Source: Sagittula sp. P11 (GTDB lineage: Bacteria; Pseudomonadota; Alphaproteobacteria; Rhodobacterales; Rhodobacteraceae). From it: DNA of 64,000 nucleotides. The translations under genes were made by a program, and so were the position numbers. Numbering within the stretch: the stretch's first letter is position 1; each line of letters starts with the position of its first letter. The stretch is from the NCBI RefSeq assembly GCF_002814095.1, contig NZ_CP021913.1, positions 3,382,001 to 3,446,000 of the forward strand, in the 5' to 3' direction. The notes under the pieces were generated by a model. The model was not told the origin of the DNA. It made no database searches and saw nothing but the letters and a program-made list of their open reading frames with translations. Below are positions 57,563 through 64,000 of this stretch, piece by piece.

Positions 57563-58909
57563 TCAGACGGTGTCGAGGTAGATGTCGACGCGCTCCTGCT
57601 CGGTCAGGTCTTCCATGTCGCGGCTTTCCTGACGTTTGAGCATGACTGTGTTGCGGATCATCTCGCGCGGGAAGATGCGCGGCAGGACGGTGCTTTTCTC
57701 GAAGGCGTCGATGGCGCTGTCCCAGTCGCGGGGGATGGACGGCAGGTCCTGCACGTAGGCGTTGCCGGTGATCGGCGGCGGGGGCATCTCGCCGTCCTCG
57801 ATGCCCATCAGTGCCGCCCCGAGGATCGCCACCAGCACGAGGTAGGGGTTCACGTCGCCGCCGGACACACGGTGCTCGATCCGGCGCGCGGCGGGGCTGC
57901 CCGAAGGCACGCGGATCGCCACGGTGCGGTTCTCGTAGGCCCAGGACAGGGCCGCGGGCGCGTGCGCGCCGGGCACGAAGCGTTCGTAGCTGTTGAGGTG
58001 CGGGGCAAAGATCAGCGTGCTGTCGTGCAGCGCCTTCAGGCAGCCGGCGATGGCGTGGTGAAGGACCTCCGTCCCCTCCTGTCCGCCGTTGTCGAAGATA
58101 TTCCTGCCGTCCTTGTCGAGCACGGAGAAGTGCGCGTGCATCCCGGAGCCCGCGTAATCCGCATAAGGTTTCGCCATGAAGGAGGCGGCGAAGCCGTGCT
58201 TGCGGGCCAGACCCTTCACCAGCGTCTTGAACAGCCACGCGTCGTCGGCGGCCTTCAGCGCGTCGTCCTGGTGCAGCAGGTTGACCTCGAACTGGCCGAG
58301 ACCGGCCTCCGAGATCATCGTGTCCGCCGGGATGTCCATCAGCTCGCAGGCGTCGTAGAGGTCGGTAAAGAACGTGTCGAAGGCATCGAGGGCGCGGATC
58401 GACAGGACCTCTGCCATGTCGCGCCGCTTGCCCGACCGGGGCGACACCGGCACCCGGAGCGTGCGGCCGCTGTCGTCGATCAGGTAGAACTCCAGCTCGA
58501 CCGCGCAGACCGGGGTCAGGCCGCGCTCGGTGTAGCGTTGGAGGATCGCGTTCAGCGCGTGGCGAGGATCGCCGTCATAGGGCCGCCCGTCCTCGTGGAA
58601 CATCCACAAGGGAAGCAAGGCCGAGGGCGCCTCCAGCCATGGCATGGGAACGAAACCGCGTTCCGTCGGAAACAGCGTTGCGTCGCGGTCGCCTGAATCG
58701 AAGACCAGCGGGCTGTCGTCGATGTCTTCGCCCCAGATGTCGACGGAGAGGGCGGAAAACGGAAAGCGGGTCCCGTCCGACAGCAGCTTGATTGCGGAGG
58801 GGATGGGCATCCGTTTGCCGCGTGCGACACCGTTCAGGTCGCAGGCGGCGGCTCGGATGGTACGGATCTGCGGGCGCTCGTGCAGCCAGGAGGCAGCGGG
58901 GGCGGGCAT
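57563..58909 (-). CDS. Second glutamine synthetase-like ligase (PuuA-like)
   Basis: The 448-residue protein has VCAVELEFYLIDD, GSGMHAHFSVLD, NSYERFVPGAHAPAALSWAY with ENRTVAIRVP, and EHRVSGGDVNPYL. It is clearly a paralogue of the ligase at 55454 but diverged, and may glutamylate a different amine. It is the first gene of the leftward cluster, and an inverted repeat with an inner TTTGATCAAA lies in its short upstream region. Confidence 0.86.
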   Translation of the reverse strand: MPAPAASWLHERPQIRTIRAAACDLNGVARGKRMPIPSAIKLLSDGTRFPFSALSVDIWGEDIDDSPLVFDSGDRDATLFPTERGFVPMPWLEAPSALLPLWMFHEDGRPYDGDPRHALNAILQRYTERGLTPVCAVELEFYLIDDSGRTLRVPVSPRSGKRRDMAEVLSIRALDAFDTFFTDLYDACELMDIPADTMISEAGLGQFEVNLLHQDDALKAADDAWLFKTLVKGLARKHGFAASFMAKPYADYAGSGMHAHFSVLDKDGRNIFDNGGQEGTEVLHHAIAGCLKALHDSTLIFAPHLNSYERFVPGAHAPAALSWAYENRTVAIRVPSGSPAARRIEHRVSGGDVNPYLVLVAILGAALMGIEDGEMPPPPITGNAYVQDLPSIPRDWDSAIDAFEKSTVLPRIFPREMIRNTVMLKRQESRDMEDLTEQERVDIYLDTV

Positions 58910-58916
58910 TGTGGGC

Positions 58917-58953
58917 CTCGTTATCGTTTTTTGATCAAATTACTGATAACGAG
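58917..58953. promoter_or_regulatory. Inverted repeat upstream of the GS-like gene
   Basis: CTCGTTATC (58917-58925) and GATAACGAG (58945-58953) form a perfect 9-base inverted repeat. Near the middle of the spacer is the palindrome TTTGATCAAA on an AT-rich background. It lies just upstream of the start codon at 58909, so it is probably an operator overlapping the promoter. Confidence 0.5.
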
Positions 58954-58977
58954 AAGCGGCCCTGTTTGACAAGGCCG

Positions 58978-59181
58978 CTACGGTGTCCCGATGCTGTAAA
59001 AGAGGAGCGCCGACGCAAATTCCACCGGAAGCAGCAGCAAACCGATGACGGTGAAGAACATCCGGCGGCGTCCGATGCGCGTCATGTTCTGGTAGCTCGT
59101 CGACGATTGCATGGCGACATATGTGAAAATGATCAGGATCATTCTCAGGACAAACAAGGCGAGGATGAGTGTGACTGTCAT
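58978..59181 (-). CDS. Small two-helix membrane protein of unknown function
   Basis: The 67-residue protein has two hydrophobic helices, at about 3-22 and 41-62, linked by a polar loop with SSTSYQNMTRIGRRRM. The start ATG 59181 follows GGAGG by nine bases. I recognise no family. It lies between the GS-like gene and the ABC transporter, on the same strand as both. Its 3' end meets a small GC-rich hairpin. Confidence 0.55.
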   Translation of the reverse strand: MTVTLILALFVLRMILIIFTYVAMQSSTSYQNMTRIGRRRMFFTVIGLLLLPVEFASALLFYSIGTP

Positions 59182-59528
59182 GGATGAGGGCCTCCAATCA
59201 GATTGCCCGGCGTCTGTGAGTGTGGACGACGAAACCATCATCGGCGAAGTGGCGGTCGCTGCGAAGAGGCGGCGGTCAATGGCGCCGTCAGATGCCCGGT
59301 TCGATGGCAGCGGGAATGCGGTCGCCCCCAAATCGTGCGCAATTGGAAGGCGGGGAAAGGCGGTTCATGGCCTTACCCGACCAATTTACTCGAAAACGGC
59401 GATACACCAATAGGGTGATTCTGTTTGCGCAGGAGACAACCTGTCGAAGCGTGCCGACATAAGGCCGCAAAGGCGCCCGCGCTCCGTGACTTGCGGGACG
59501 CGCGACCCAGATGTTCCAGCGGAGTTTG
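59182..59528. other. Gene-free stretch before the permease gene
   Basis: About 350 bases contain several overlapping short open frames on both strands, none with a convincing ribosome site or family resemblance. No terminator with a T-run was found. Confidence 0.5.
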
Positions 59529-60335
59529 TCAGCGCAGAAGTTGGGGTTTCAGCCGCAGCCGGGACCGGACCGCACTGGGCAGGTGCCGGTTCAGCCGCCG
59601 GTTCACCAGCCCGAACACGCCGATGATCGCGAGCGTGACGAGGATGAAGTAGCAGGCCAGGATCGGGTAGGGGACAAACGGGTTGAACGTCTTGTCCGCG
59701 AAGTACTGCGCGTAATAGAGCGCGTCGCCCCCCTGCTGGCGCGCCGGGAACCCCGAGAAGAAGACCAGCGTCGTCGCATGGAAGAGGAAGATCGCCTCGT
59801 TTGTGTAGGCGGGCCACGCCAGCCGCAGCATCGTGGGCCAGGTGATCTTGCGGAACTTGGCCCAGCCCGCGAACCCATAGGCATCTGCTGCCTCCAGATC
59901 GCCCTTGGGGACCGACAGCAGCGCGCCGTAGAAGATCTCTCCGGAATAGGCGGCGGTGTTCAGGAACAGCACGATCAGCGCCCCGAGCCACGCGGAGGTG
60001 AAGGGATCGAAGAACGGGTAGACCGACTTCAGCGACTGGAAGGTGAAGTAGGCAAAGAAGAACTGGATGAACAGCGGACTGCCGCGGAAGATGAAGATGA
60101 ACCATTCCGCCGGTTTGCGCAGCCACGGCCGGACGGACGCCTTGCCAAGCGCAAGTGCGGTGGCAAGGACGAACCCGGTCATCAGCGCCACGAGCCCGAA
60201 GTAGACGTTCCAGATCATTCCGGACCCGATCAGGACGACCTGCTTGCAGAGGGTGAAATCGTCGCGCGGCAAGAGCCGCTCGCCGTAGCCCAGCGACCGG
60301 AAGGCATACATCTGCACCGTGTCCCAGCAGCTCAT
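59529..60335 (-). CDS. Polar amino acid ABC transporter permease (second permease)
   Basis: The 268-residue HisM/OccM-type permease has about five membrane helices and the cytoplasmic EAA-like loop LLSVPKGDLEAADAYGFAGWAKFRKITWPTM. The segment GSPLFIQFFFAYF is typical of this family. The ATG at 60335 overlaps the stop of a short upstream frame (ATGA). That frame may be a separate peptide or a displaced N-terminus of this permease. It works with the permease at 60427, the binding protein and the ATPase. Confidence 0.85.
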   Translation of the reverse strand: MSCWDTVQMYAFRSLGYGERLLPRDDFTLCKQVVLIGSGMIWNVYFGLVALMTGFVLATALALGKASVRPWLRKPAEWFIFIFRGSPLFIQFFFAYFTFQSLKSVYPFFDPFTSAWLGALIVLFLNTAAYSGEIFYGALLSVPKGDLEAADAYGFAGWAKFRKITWPTMLRLAWPAYTNEAIFLFHATTLVFFSGFPARQQGGDALYYAQYFADKTFNPFVPYPILACYFILVTLAIIGVFGLVNRRLNRHLPSAVRSRLRLKPQLLR

Positions 60336-60430
60336 GAGGCGCGTTCCCGCAGGGCGTCGGGCAATCGGCCATTCGGCTGTGCGGTCGTCGCGATGAACGG
60401 GGCGGCGCGGTGCGCGGTCGGGGTCATCAT
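60332..60430 (-). CDS. Short open frame bridging the two permease genes
   Basis: A 32-codon frame begins at two consecutive ATG codons, the first overlapping the stop of the upstream permease, directly after a strong AGAGGAAGG site. Its stop overlaps the start of the next permease (ATGA). Its codons are GC-rich at the third position, as in real genes here. It contains AAPFIATTAQPNGRLPDAL. It is either a small protein or the N-terminus of the next permease separated by a frameshift. Confidence 0.45.
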   Translation of the reverse strand: MMTPTAHRAAPFIATTAQPNGRLPDALRERAS

Positions 60431-61308
60431 GCCGCCTTCCTCTGTGTTTCGCCGCCCATGGTGGCCTGTCCATGGGTCAGCTTCTGCATGACGCGCGCCA
60501 GCACCTTCTCGGACACCCAAGTGAACAGCAGATAGAAGACGAGCAGCGCGAGGAAGTACCACATGCGCCAGTCGCCGTGCGGGTAGTCGGTGAAGCGTGC
60601 GGTCTTGGCGCCGCCCAGCTCGCGCGCCCAGTAGACGATGTCCTCGACCCCCAGCAGGAACAGGAGCGGCGTCGCCTTGATCAGCACCATCCAGAGGTTG
60701 GACAGGCCGGGCAGGGCGTAGACCCACATCTGCGGGATCAGGATGCGCCATGTCGTCTGGCGGGGGGACATGCCGTAGGCCTCCGCCGTCTCGAGCTGCG
60801 CCTGTGGCACCGCACGCATGGCGCCGAACAGCACGTTGGCGGCAAAGGCCCCGAAGACGATGGAGAAGGTCAGCACGGCCAGCAGGAACCCGTAGGTTTC
60901 GTGCTGCCATTGCGGCGCGTTGCCCAGAGGCAGCTTGGCGGCGGCGCAGACCACGAAGTCGTTGCCCTGCCGGATCGGCATGTCCCAGTCCGGGCATTTG
61001 ACCTCGTGCCGAATCCATTCGAAGAACTGGTCGAGCGCGATCACGAAGAACAGGAAGAAGGCGATGTCCGGCACGCCCCGGACGATGGCGATGTAGCCCC
61101 GGCCGAACAGCGACAGCGGCAGGAACCGCGACCGCGCCGCCATCGCCCCGCCAAGCCCGAAGGCCAAGGCCACGGGCGCGGTGATCGCCAGCAGCAGCAG
61201 AACCGTGCCGATGGACCAGTAGATCGCAACGTGCTTGCCCGTGGTCAGGTAGCACGACAGCCACGCGAGGCCGTCCAAAACGCTCGGGTCCGTGCAGAAA
61301 TTGAACAT
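60427..61308 (-). CDS. Polar amino acid ABC transporter permease (first permease)
   Basis: The 293-residue HisQ/OccQ-type permease has about six hydrophobic segments. A VRGVPDIAFFLFFVIALDQF segment and the loop VPQAQLETAEAYGMSPRQTTWRILIPQM are typical. An insert with two cysteines (KCPDWDMP... VVCAAAKL) between helices may lie in the periplasm. Its stop is coupled to the short frame leading to the second permease. Confidence 0.9.
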   Translation of the reverse strand: MFNFCTDPSVLDGLAWLSCYLTTGKHVAIYWSIGTVLLLLAITAPVALAFGLGGAMAARSRFLPLSLFGRGYIAIVRGVPDIAFFLFFVIALDQFFEWIRHEVKCPDWDMPIRQGNDFVVCAAAKLPLGNAPQWQHETYGFLLAVLTFSIVFGAFAANVLFGAMRAVPQAQLETAEAYGMSPRQTTWRILIPQMWVYALPGLSNLWMVLIKATPLLFLLGVEDIVYWARELGGAKTARFTDYPHGDWRMWYFLALLVFYLLFTWVSEKVLARVMQKLTHGQATMGGETQRKAA

Positions 61309-61495
61309 TCCGGGCTCCTGCTGCGCCCTCGCACGGGCGAATACCTGACTTGACGCCTCTTAGCGTTTTGTCGGGTCCGATCCGTCCTGTAAGCTGGACG
61401 GGTTTTAAAAACTCAATTCAGAGGACCACATTATAAGCGACGAATTCCAGTTCAAGAAACCAAGCCCTGCAGCCGTTATCGACAATGGATCCGGG

Positions 61496-61702
61496 ATGTT
61501 CCAGCCACCGATGCCGGTGTTCGAAGACCCGTCGTTCGGCAAGCAGTTTCCCCCGACCGTGTCCTATGAGTATTCGGATGACGGCTCGCTTCTGCCGGTA
61601 GCGTTCGAAGATCCTTCGTTCGGGAAGAACCCGCCGCCGGTTTTCGAAGACCCCTCGTTCGGCTTTCTGCCTCCGGCCTTCGAAGATCCGAGCTTTGGCT
61701 GA
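61496..61702 (+). CDS. Small Pro-rich protein with four FEDPSFG repeats
   Basis: The 68-residue product from ATG 61496 holds four identical FEDPSFG heptapeptides at residues 9-15, 37-43, 50-56 and 62-68, the last at the very C-terminus. They are separated by Pro-rich linkers (PPMPV, LLPVA, PPPV, PPA). The repeats differ by synonymous codons only (for example TCG or AGC for Ser), so selection acts on the peptide. The frame stays open back to 61409 without a standard start; AGAGGA at 61420 precedes ATA 61433, which would give an 89-residue form beginning ISDEFQFKKPSPAAV. No family is recognised. It lies opposite to the flanking transporter genes and ends at a terminator. Confidence 0.7.
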   Translation: MFQPPMPVFEDPSFGKQFPPTVSYEYSDDGSLLPVAFEDPSFGKNPPPVFEDPSFGFLPPAFEDPSFG

Positions 61703-61707
61703 GAAAG

Positions 61708-61732
61708 GGGCCGCGCGCAGGACGCGCGGCCC
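61708..61732. terminator. Hairpin between the repeat-protein gene and the binding-protein gene
   Basis: GGGCCGCGCG pairs perfectly with CGCGCGGCCC around a five-base loop, between the two convergent genes. Confidence 0.75.
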
Positions 61733-61741
61733 GTCCTCGGA

Positions 61742-62467
61742 TCAGAAGCCTTCGCCGATTTCCCACTTGGCGATCAGCTCGTTCAGCGATCCGTCGTCCT
61801 TCATGGACTGGATCGCCGCGTCGAACTTCTCGCGCAGCTCGCCGTCGCTTTCGCGCAGGCCCAGGCCGATGCCGCCACCGATCAGGACGTTCTCGCCCAC
61901 GAAGACGAGGTCCGCGTTCTCTGCCTCGATCGGTTCGAGGTAGGCCCGGTCGGCCAGAACCGCGTCCGCCTCGCCGTTGCGCACGGCGGCGATGGTTTCG
62001 TCCGGGGTGGCGAATTCCAGCAAGGTCGCGCCCTGCTCGGCCACGTAGGAGGCCTGGATCGTGTTGGCCTGCGCCGCGATCACGCCGCCTTCGAGGTCAA
62101 GCTCGGTGCCGTCCATGGCGAGGAAGGCGGACGGGTCCGGCTGGGTGTAGTTCTGGGTGAAGTCGATGACCTCGTCGCGCTCGTCGGTGATCGACATGCC
62201 GGCGATGATCGTGTCGTAGTTGCCGCTGACGAGGTTCGGGATGATCGAATCCCACTCGTTCGTCACCCATTCGCAGGTCAGTTCGGCGCGCGCGCAGAGC
62301 TCGTCACCCAGTTCGCGCTCGAAGCCGTCGACCTCGCCGGCGTCGTTGATGAAGTTGTACGGAGGGTAGGCGCCCTCGGTCCCCATGCGCACGACGGAGT
62401 GGCTCTCGGCCATGGCTGCACCGGCCATCATCGCCAGCGCCGCGGTTCCGATCAGAAGGTTCTTCAT
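61742..62467 (-). CDS. Polar amino acid ABC transporter substrate-binding protein
   Basis: The 241-residue protein has a signal peptide (about 1-20, ending AMA) and the family 3 solute-binding fold: RMGTEGAYPPYNFINDAGEVDGFE, LVSGNYDTIIAGMSITDERDEVIDFT and a C-terminal DDGSLNELIAKW. It delivers an amino acid or amine derivative to the permease pair. It is encoded between the ATPase and the permeases on the same strand, with the FEDPSFG gene lying on the other strand in the gap before the permeases. Confidence 0.93.
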   Translation of the reverse strand: MKNLLIGTAALAMMAGAAMAESHSVVRMGTEGAYPPYNFINDAGEVDGFERELGDELCARAELTCEWVTNEWDSIIPNLVSGNYDTIIAGMSITDERDEVIDFTQNYTQPDPSAFLAMDGTELDLEGGVIAAQANTIQASYVAEQGATLLEFATPDETIAAVRNGEADAVLADRAYLEPIEAENADLVFVGENVLIGGGIGLGLRESDGELREKFDAAIQSMKDDGSLNELIAKWEIGEGF

Positions 62468-62542
62468 GTCTTGCTCCCTGAGTTTCCCGGGTCCCGTCCC
62501 TTGGTCCGGCCCGGCGTATGTGGTCAGACGGTCGTTGCCGCC

Positions 62543-63316
62543 TCACGCATGAACGGTCGACTGCAGGAACCCCTGCAGACGTTCCGATTTCGGTGCACCG
62601 AAGAGCGTCTCCGGCGGGCCCTGTTCCTCGATCAGACCGCGGTGCAGAAAGATCACGTGGTCCGAGACGTCAGAGGCCATCTTCATGTCATGGGTGACGA
62701 TCAGCATGGTGCGGCCTTCCTCGGCCAGCGCCTTGATGACCTTCACCACTTCCTGCTCCAGCTCGGGGTCGAGCGCGGAGGTCGGTTCGTCGAACAGCAG
62801 TGCCTCCGGCTCCATGCACAGGGCGCGGGCGATGGCGGCGCGCTGCTGCTGGCCGCCCGAAAGCTGGGCGGGAAAGGCGTCGCACTTGTCGCCGATCCCC
62901 ACCTTGTCGAGGTAACCGCGGGCGGCGCGCTCCACCTTGTCGCGCGGACGGCCCAGCACGGTCAGCGGCGCCTCCATCACGTTCTGCAGGATGGTCATGT
63001 GGGACCAGAGGTTGAACTGCTGGAACACCATCGACAGGTTGGTCCGGATGCGCAGCACCTGCTTCGGATCGGCCGGCCTGCGGGCGTGGCCCGACCCCTT
63101 CCAGTGCACCGGCTCGCCCTTGAAGACGATGTCGCCCTGCTGGCTGTCCTCAAGCAAGTTGCAGCACCTCAGCAGCGTGGACTTGCCCGACCCGGACGAT
63201 CCGATCAGCGACACCACATCCCCACGGCGGGCGGTCACATCCACGCCCTTCAGCACTTCGAGACTGCCGTACGCCTTGTGAAGATTACGGATTTCGATGA
63301 CGGGTGTTTCGGTCAA
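62543..63316 (-). CDS. Polar amino acid ABC transporter ATP-binding protein
   Basis: The 257-residue ATPase has Walker A GSSGSGKST, the Q-loop in MVFQQFNLWSHM, the signature LSGGQQQRAAIARAL, Walker B ALLFDEPTSALDPEL and the switch His in LIVTHDMKMA. TTG 63316 is the likely start since the family begins TETPVIEIRNLHKAY and AAGAGG precedes it; another TTG 17 codons upstream is less likely. It is the first gene of the leftward transporter group. Confidence 0.92.
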   Translation of the reverse strand: MTETPVIEIRNLHKAYGSLEVLKGVDVTARRGDVVSLIGSSGSGKSTLLRCCNLLEDSQQGDIVFKGEPVHWKGSGHARRPADPKQVLRIRTNLSMVFQQFNLWSHMTILQNVMEAPLTVLGRPRDKVERAARGYLDKVGIGDKCDAFPAQLSGGQQQRAAIARALCMEPEALLFDEPTSALDPELEQEVVKVIKALAEEGRTMLIVTHDMKMASDVSDHVIFLHRGLIEEQGPPETLFGAPKSERLQGFLQSTVHA

Positions 63317-63420
63317 GAAGGCCTCTTGCGGGTCCGGTCTGGCGCGTTGCCGGGTATCAACGCGCAATCACGTGATCTTGGCAAGAGGGCAGAGGGCAAA
63401 AACGCGCCGCTGACGTTTCG

Positions 63421-64000
63421 TCAAACAGGCGGCGGCGCCGGGATGGGCAGGGCGAGATAGGCATCCACCTCCAGGACCACCAGCCCGCGCGGCCCGCCAA
63501 GCGCACGCCGGTCCTCGGCGGTCAGCCGGTCGAGCGCGTGGGAGATGCCCTTCTGGAGCGGCGAGAGGTCGGACCCGCGCGCCGCGATCAGGGGCAGGCC
63601 GGGGGTGGGGCGCGTGCGTCGCCGGACGGTCAGTCGTTGCGCCAGATCCGGGTCGTATGCCTCCACCAGCCGCCAGGTCACCGCGTCGACAAAGGCCACG
63701 TCCGCCGCACCCCGCGACACGGCCTCCGCCGACGCACGGTGCGCGCCGGTCGGGATGTAGCCGGCGAACCGGGCACCTTCCGTTGCTGCCCAGCCCGACT
63801 GGCTGTCGGCGGAATTGTAGGCAAGGCGCAGGTTTTGTTCCGGTCGGTCCTCGCCGATGCGGGTCAGAACGACGGAGTAATAGTGACCGGGGGGCGTGTC
63901 GGGCAGGTCGAAGTCGAGGGTGCCCACGTAGTCGACGGACCTGTGCAGGGCGGCGCGAAAGGGCAGCCCGCATGTCTGGGACAGGGCGAGGTCCGGCGCG
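63421..64000 (-). CDS. PhnD-like phosphate/phosphonate-type substrate-binding protein, 5' end cut by window edge
   Basis: The C-terminal 190 or so residues are present; the start lies beyond the right edge. The segment LALSQTCGLPFRAALH followed by VDYVGTLDFDLPDTPPGHYYS and VAFVDAVTWRLVEAY is typical of PhnD/SsuA-like binding proteins that accompany ABC or signalling systems. The ligand is unknown. No transporter partner for it lies within the window. Confidence 0.8.
   Translation of the reverse strand, partial: APDLALSQTCGLPFRAALHRSVDYVGTLDFDLPDTPPGHYYSVVLTRIGEDRPEQNLRLAYNSADSQSGWAATEGARFAGYIPTGAHRASAEAVSRGAADVAFVDAVTWRLVEAYDPDLAQRLTVRRRTRPTPGLPLIAARGSDLSPLQKGISHALDRLTAEDRRALGGPRGLVVLEVDAYLALPIPAPPPV

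Noticed and set aside
58956-58978. GCGGCC/GGCCGC hairpin as a terminator of the small membrane protein gene
   Set aside because: The stem is only six bases, the loop is large, no T-run follows, and it overlaps the stop codon; it was not listed as a terminator.
59288-59470. 60-codon minus-strand frame in the gap before the permease
   Set aside because: There is no ribosome site, no recognisable domain, and several competing frames overlap it.

Overview
The window reads as a high-GC alphaproteobacterial chromosome segment of the Rhodobacterales (Roseobacter/Rhodobacter) type. Evidence for this is the gene content and order: a Mo-nitrogenase cluster with a Rhodobacter-style RNF region (fdxC-fdxN-rnfF divergent from rnfABCDGEH), TRAP transporters, several glutamine-synthetase-like gamma-glutamylation enzymes, RpoH, PhaR, and a lineage-typical short GC-rich intergenic repeat. 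No rRNA, tRNA, CRISPR array, transposase or phage gene was seen.

Region 1 (1-19.1 kb), nitrogen fixation split by a catabolic block. nifE-nifN-nifX and a NifX-associated gene run leftwards off the edge, from a sigma-54 promoter with a NifA-type enhancer site. nifH-nifD-nifK run leftwards further right. Between them lie a small phasin-like gene and a seven-gene leftward operon (N-formylglutamate amidohydrolase family, TRAP DctQ/DctM/DctP, GS-like ligase, aldehyde dehydrogenase, Fe-alcohol dehydrogenase) divergent from an RpiR-type regulator. I infer uptake and gamma-glutamyl-protected oxidation of an amino alcohol. An ArsR regulator with two SRPBCC proteins sits divergent from nifH.

Region 2 (19.4-29.3 kb), electron supply to nitrogenase. 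A leftward operon encodes two 2Fe-2S ferredoxins, an FdxN-type ferredoxin, an RseC-like protein, ApbE/RnfF and a peroxiredoxin. A rightward operon encodes rnfABCDGEH plus a Tat-exported flavoprotein. The two are driven by divergent sigma-54 promoters placed symmetrically around one NifA site.

Region 3 (29.3-36.2 kb), homoprotocatechuate meta-cleavage. hpaR diverges from hpaF-hpaE-hpaD-(aromatic amino acid decarboxylase)-hpaG-hpaH.

Region 4 (36.2-52.7 kb), mostly housekeeping and regulation: RluD-type pseudouridine synthase, rpoH, Lrp/AsnC regulator, a Gfo/Idh/MocA oxidoreductase, quinone reductase, a conserved XRE regulator, a HisN-like phosphatase, 8-oxoguanine and guanine deaminases, mgtE, formyl-THF cyclo-ligase, purD, xseA and phaR.

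Region 5 (52.7-64 kb), a second gamma-glutamylation cluster. It has a PuuB-like oxidase, two PuuA-like ligases and a class I glutamine amidotransferase (PuuD-like role), followed by a polar amino acid ABC transporter (two permeases, binding protein, ATPase), then a PhnD-like binding protein cut by the right edge. Inside the transporter locus, on the opposite strand, lies the most unusual item of the window: a small Pro-rich protein with four exact copies of the heptapeptide FEDPSFG.
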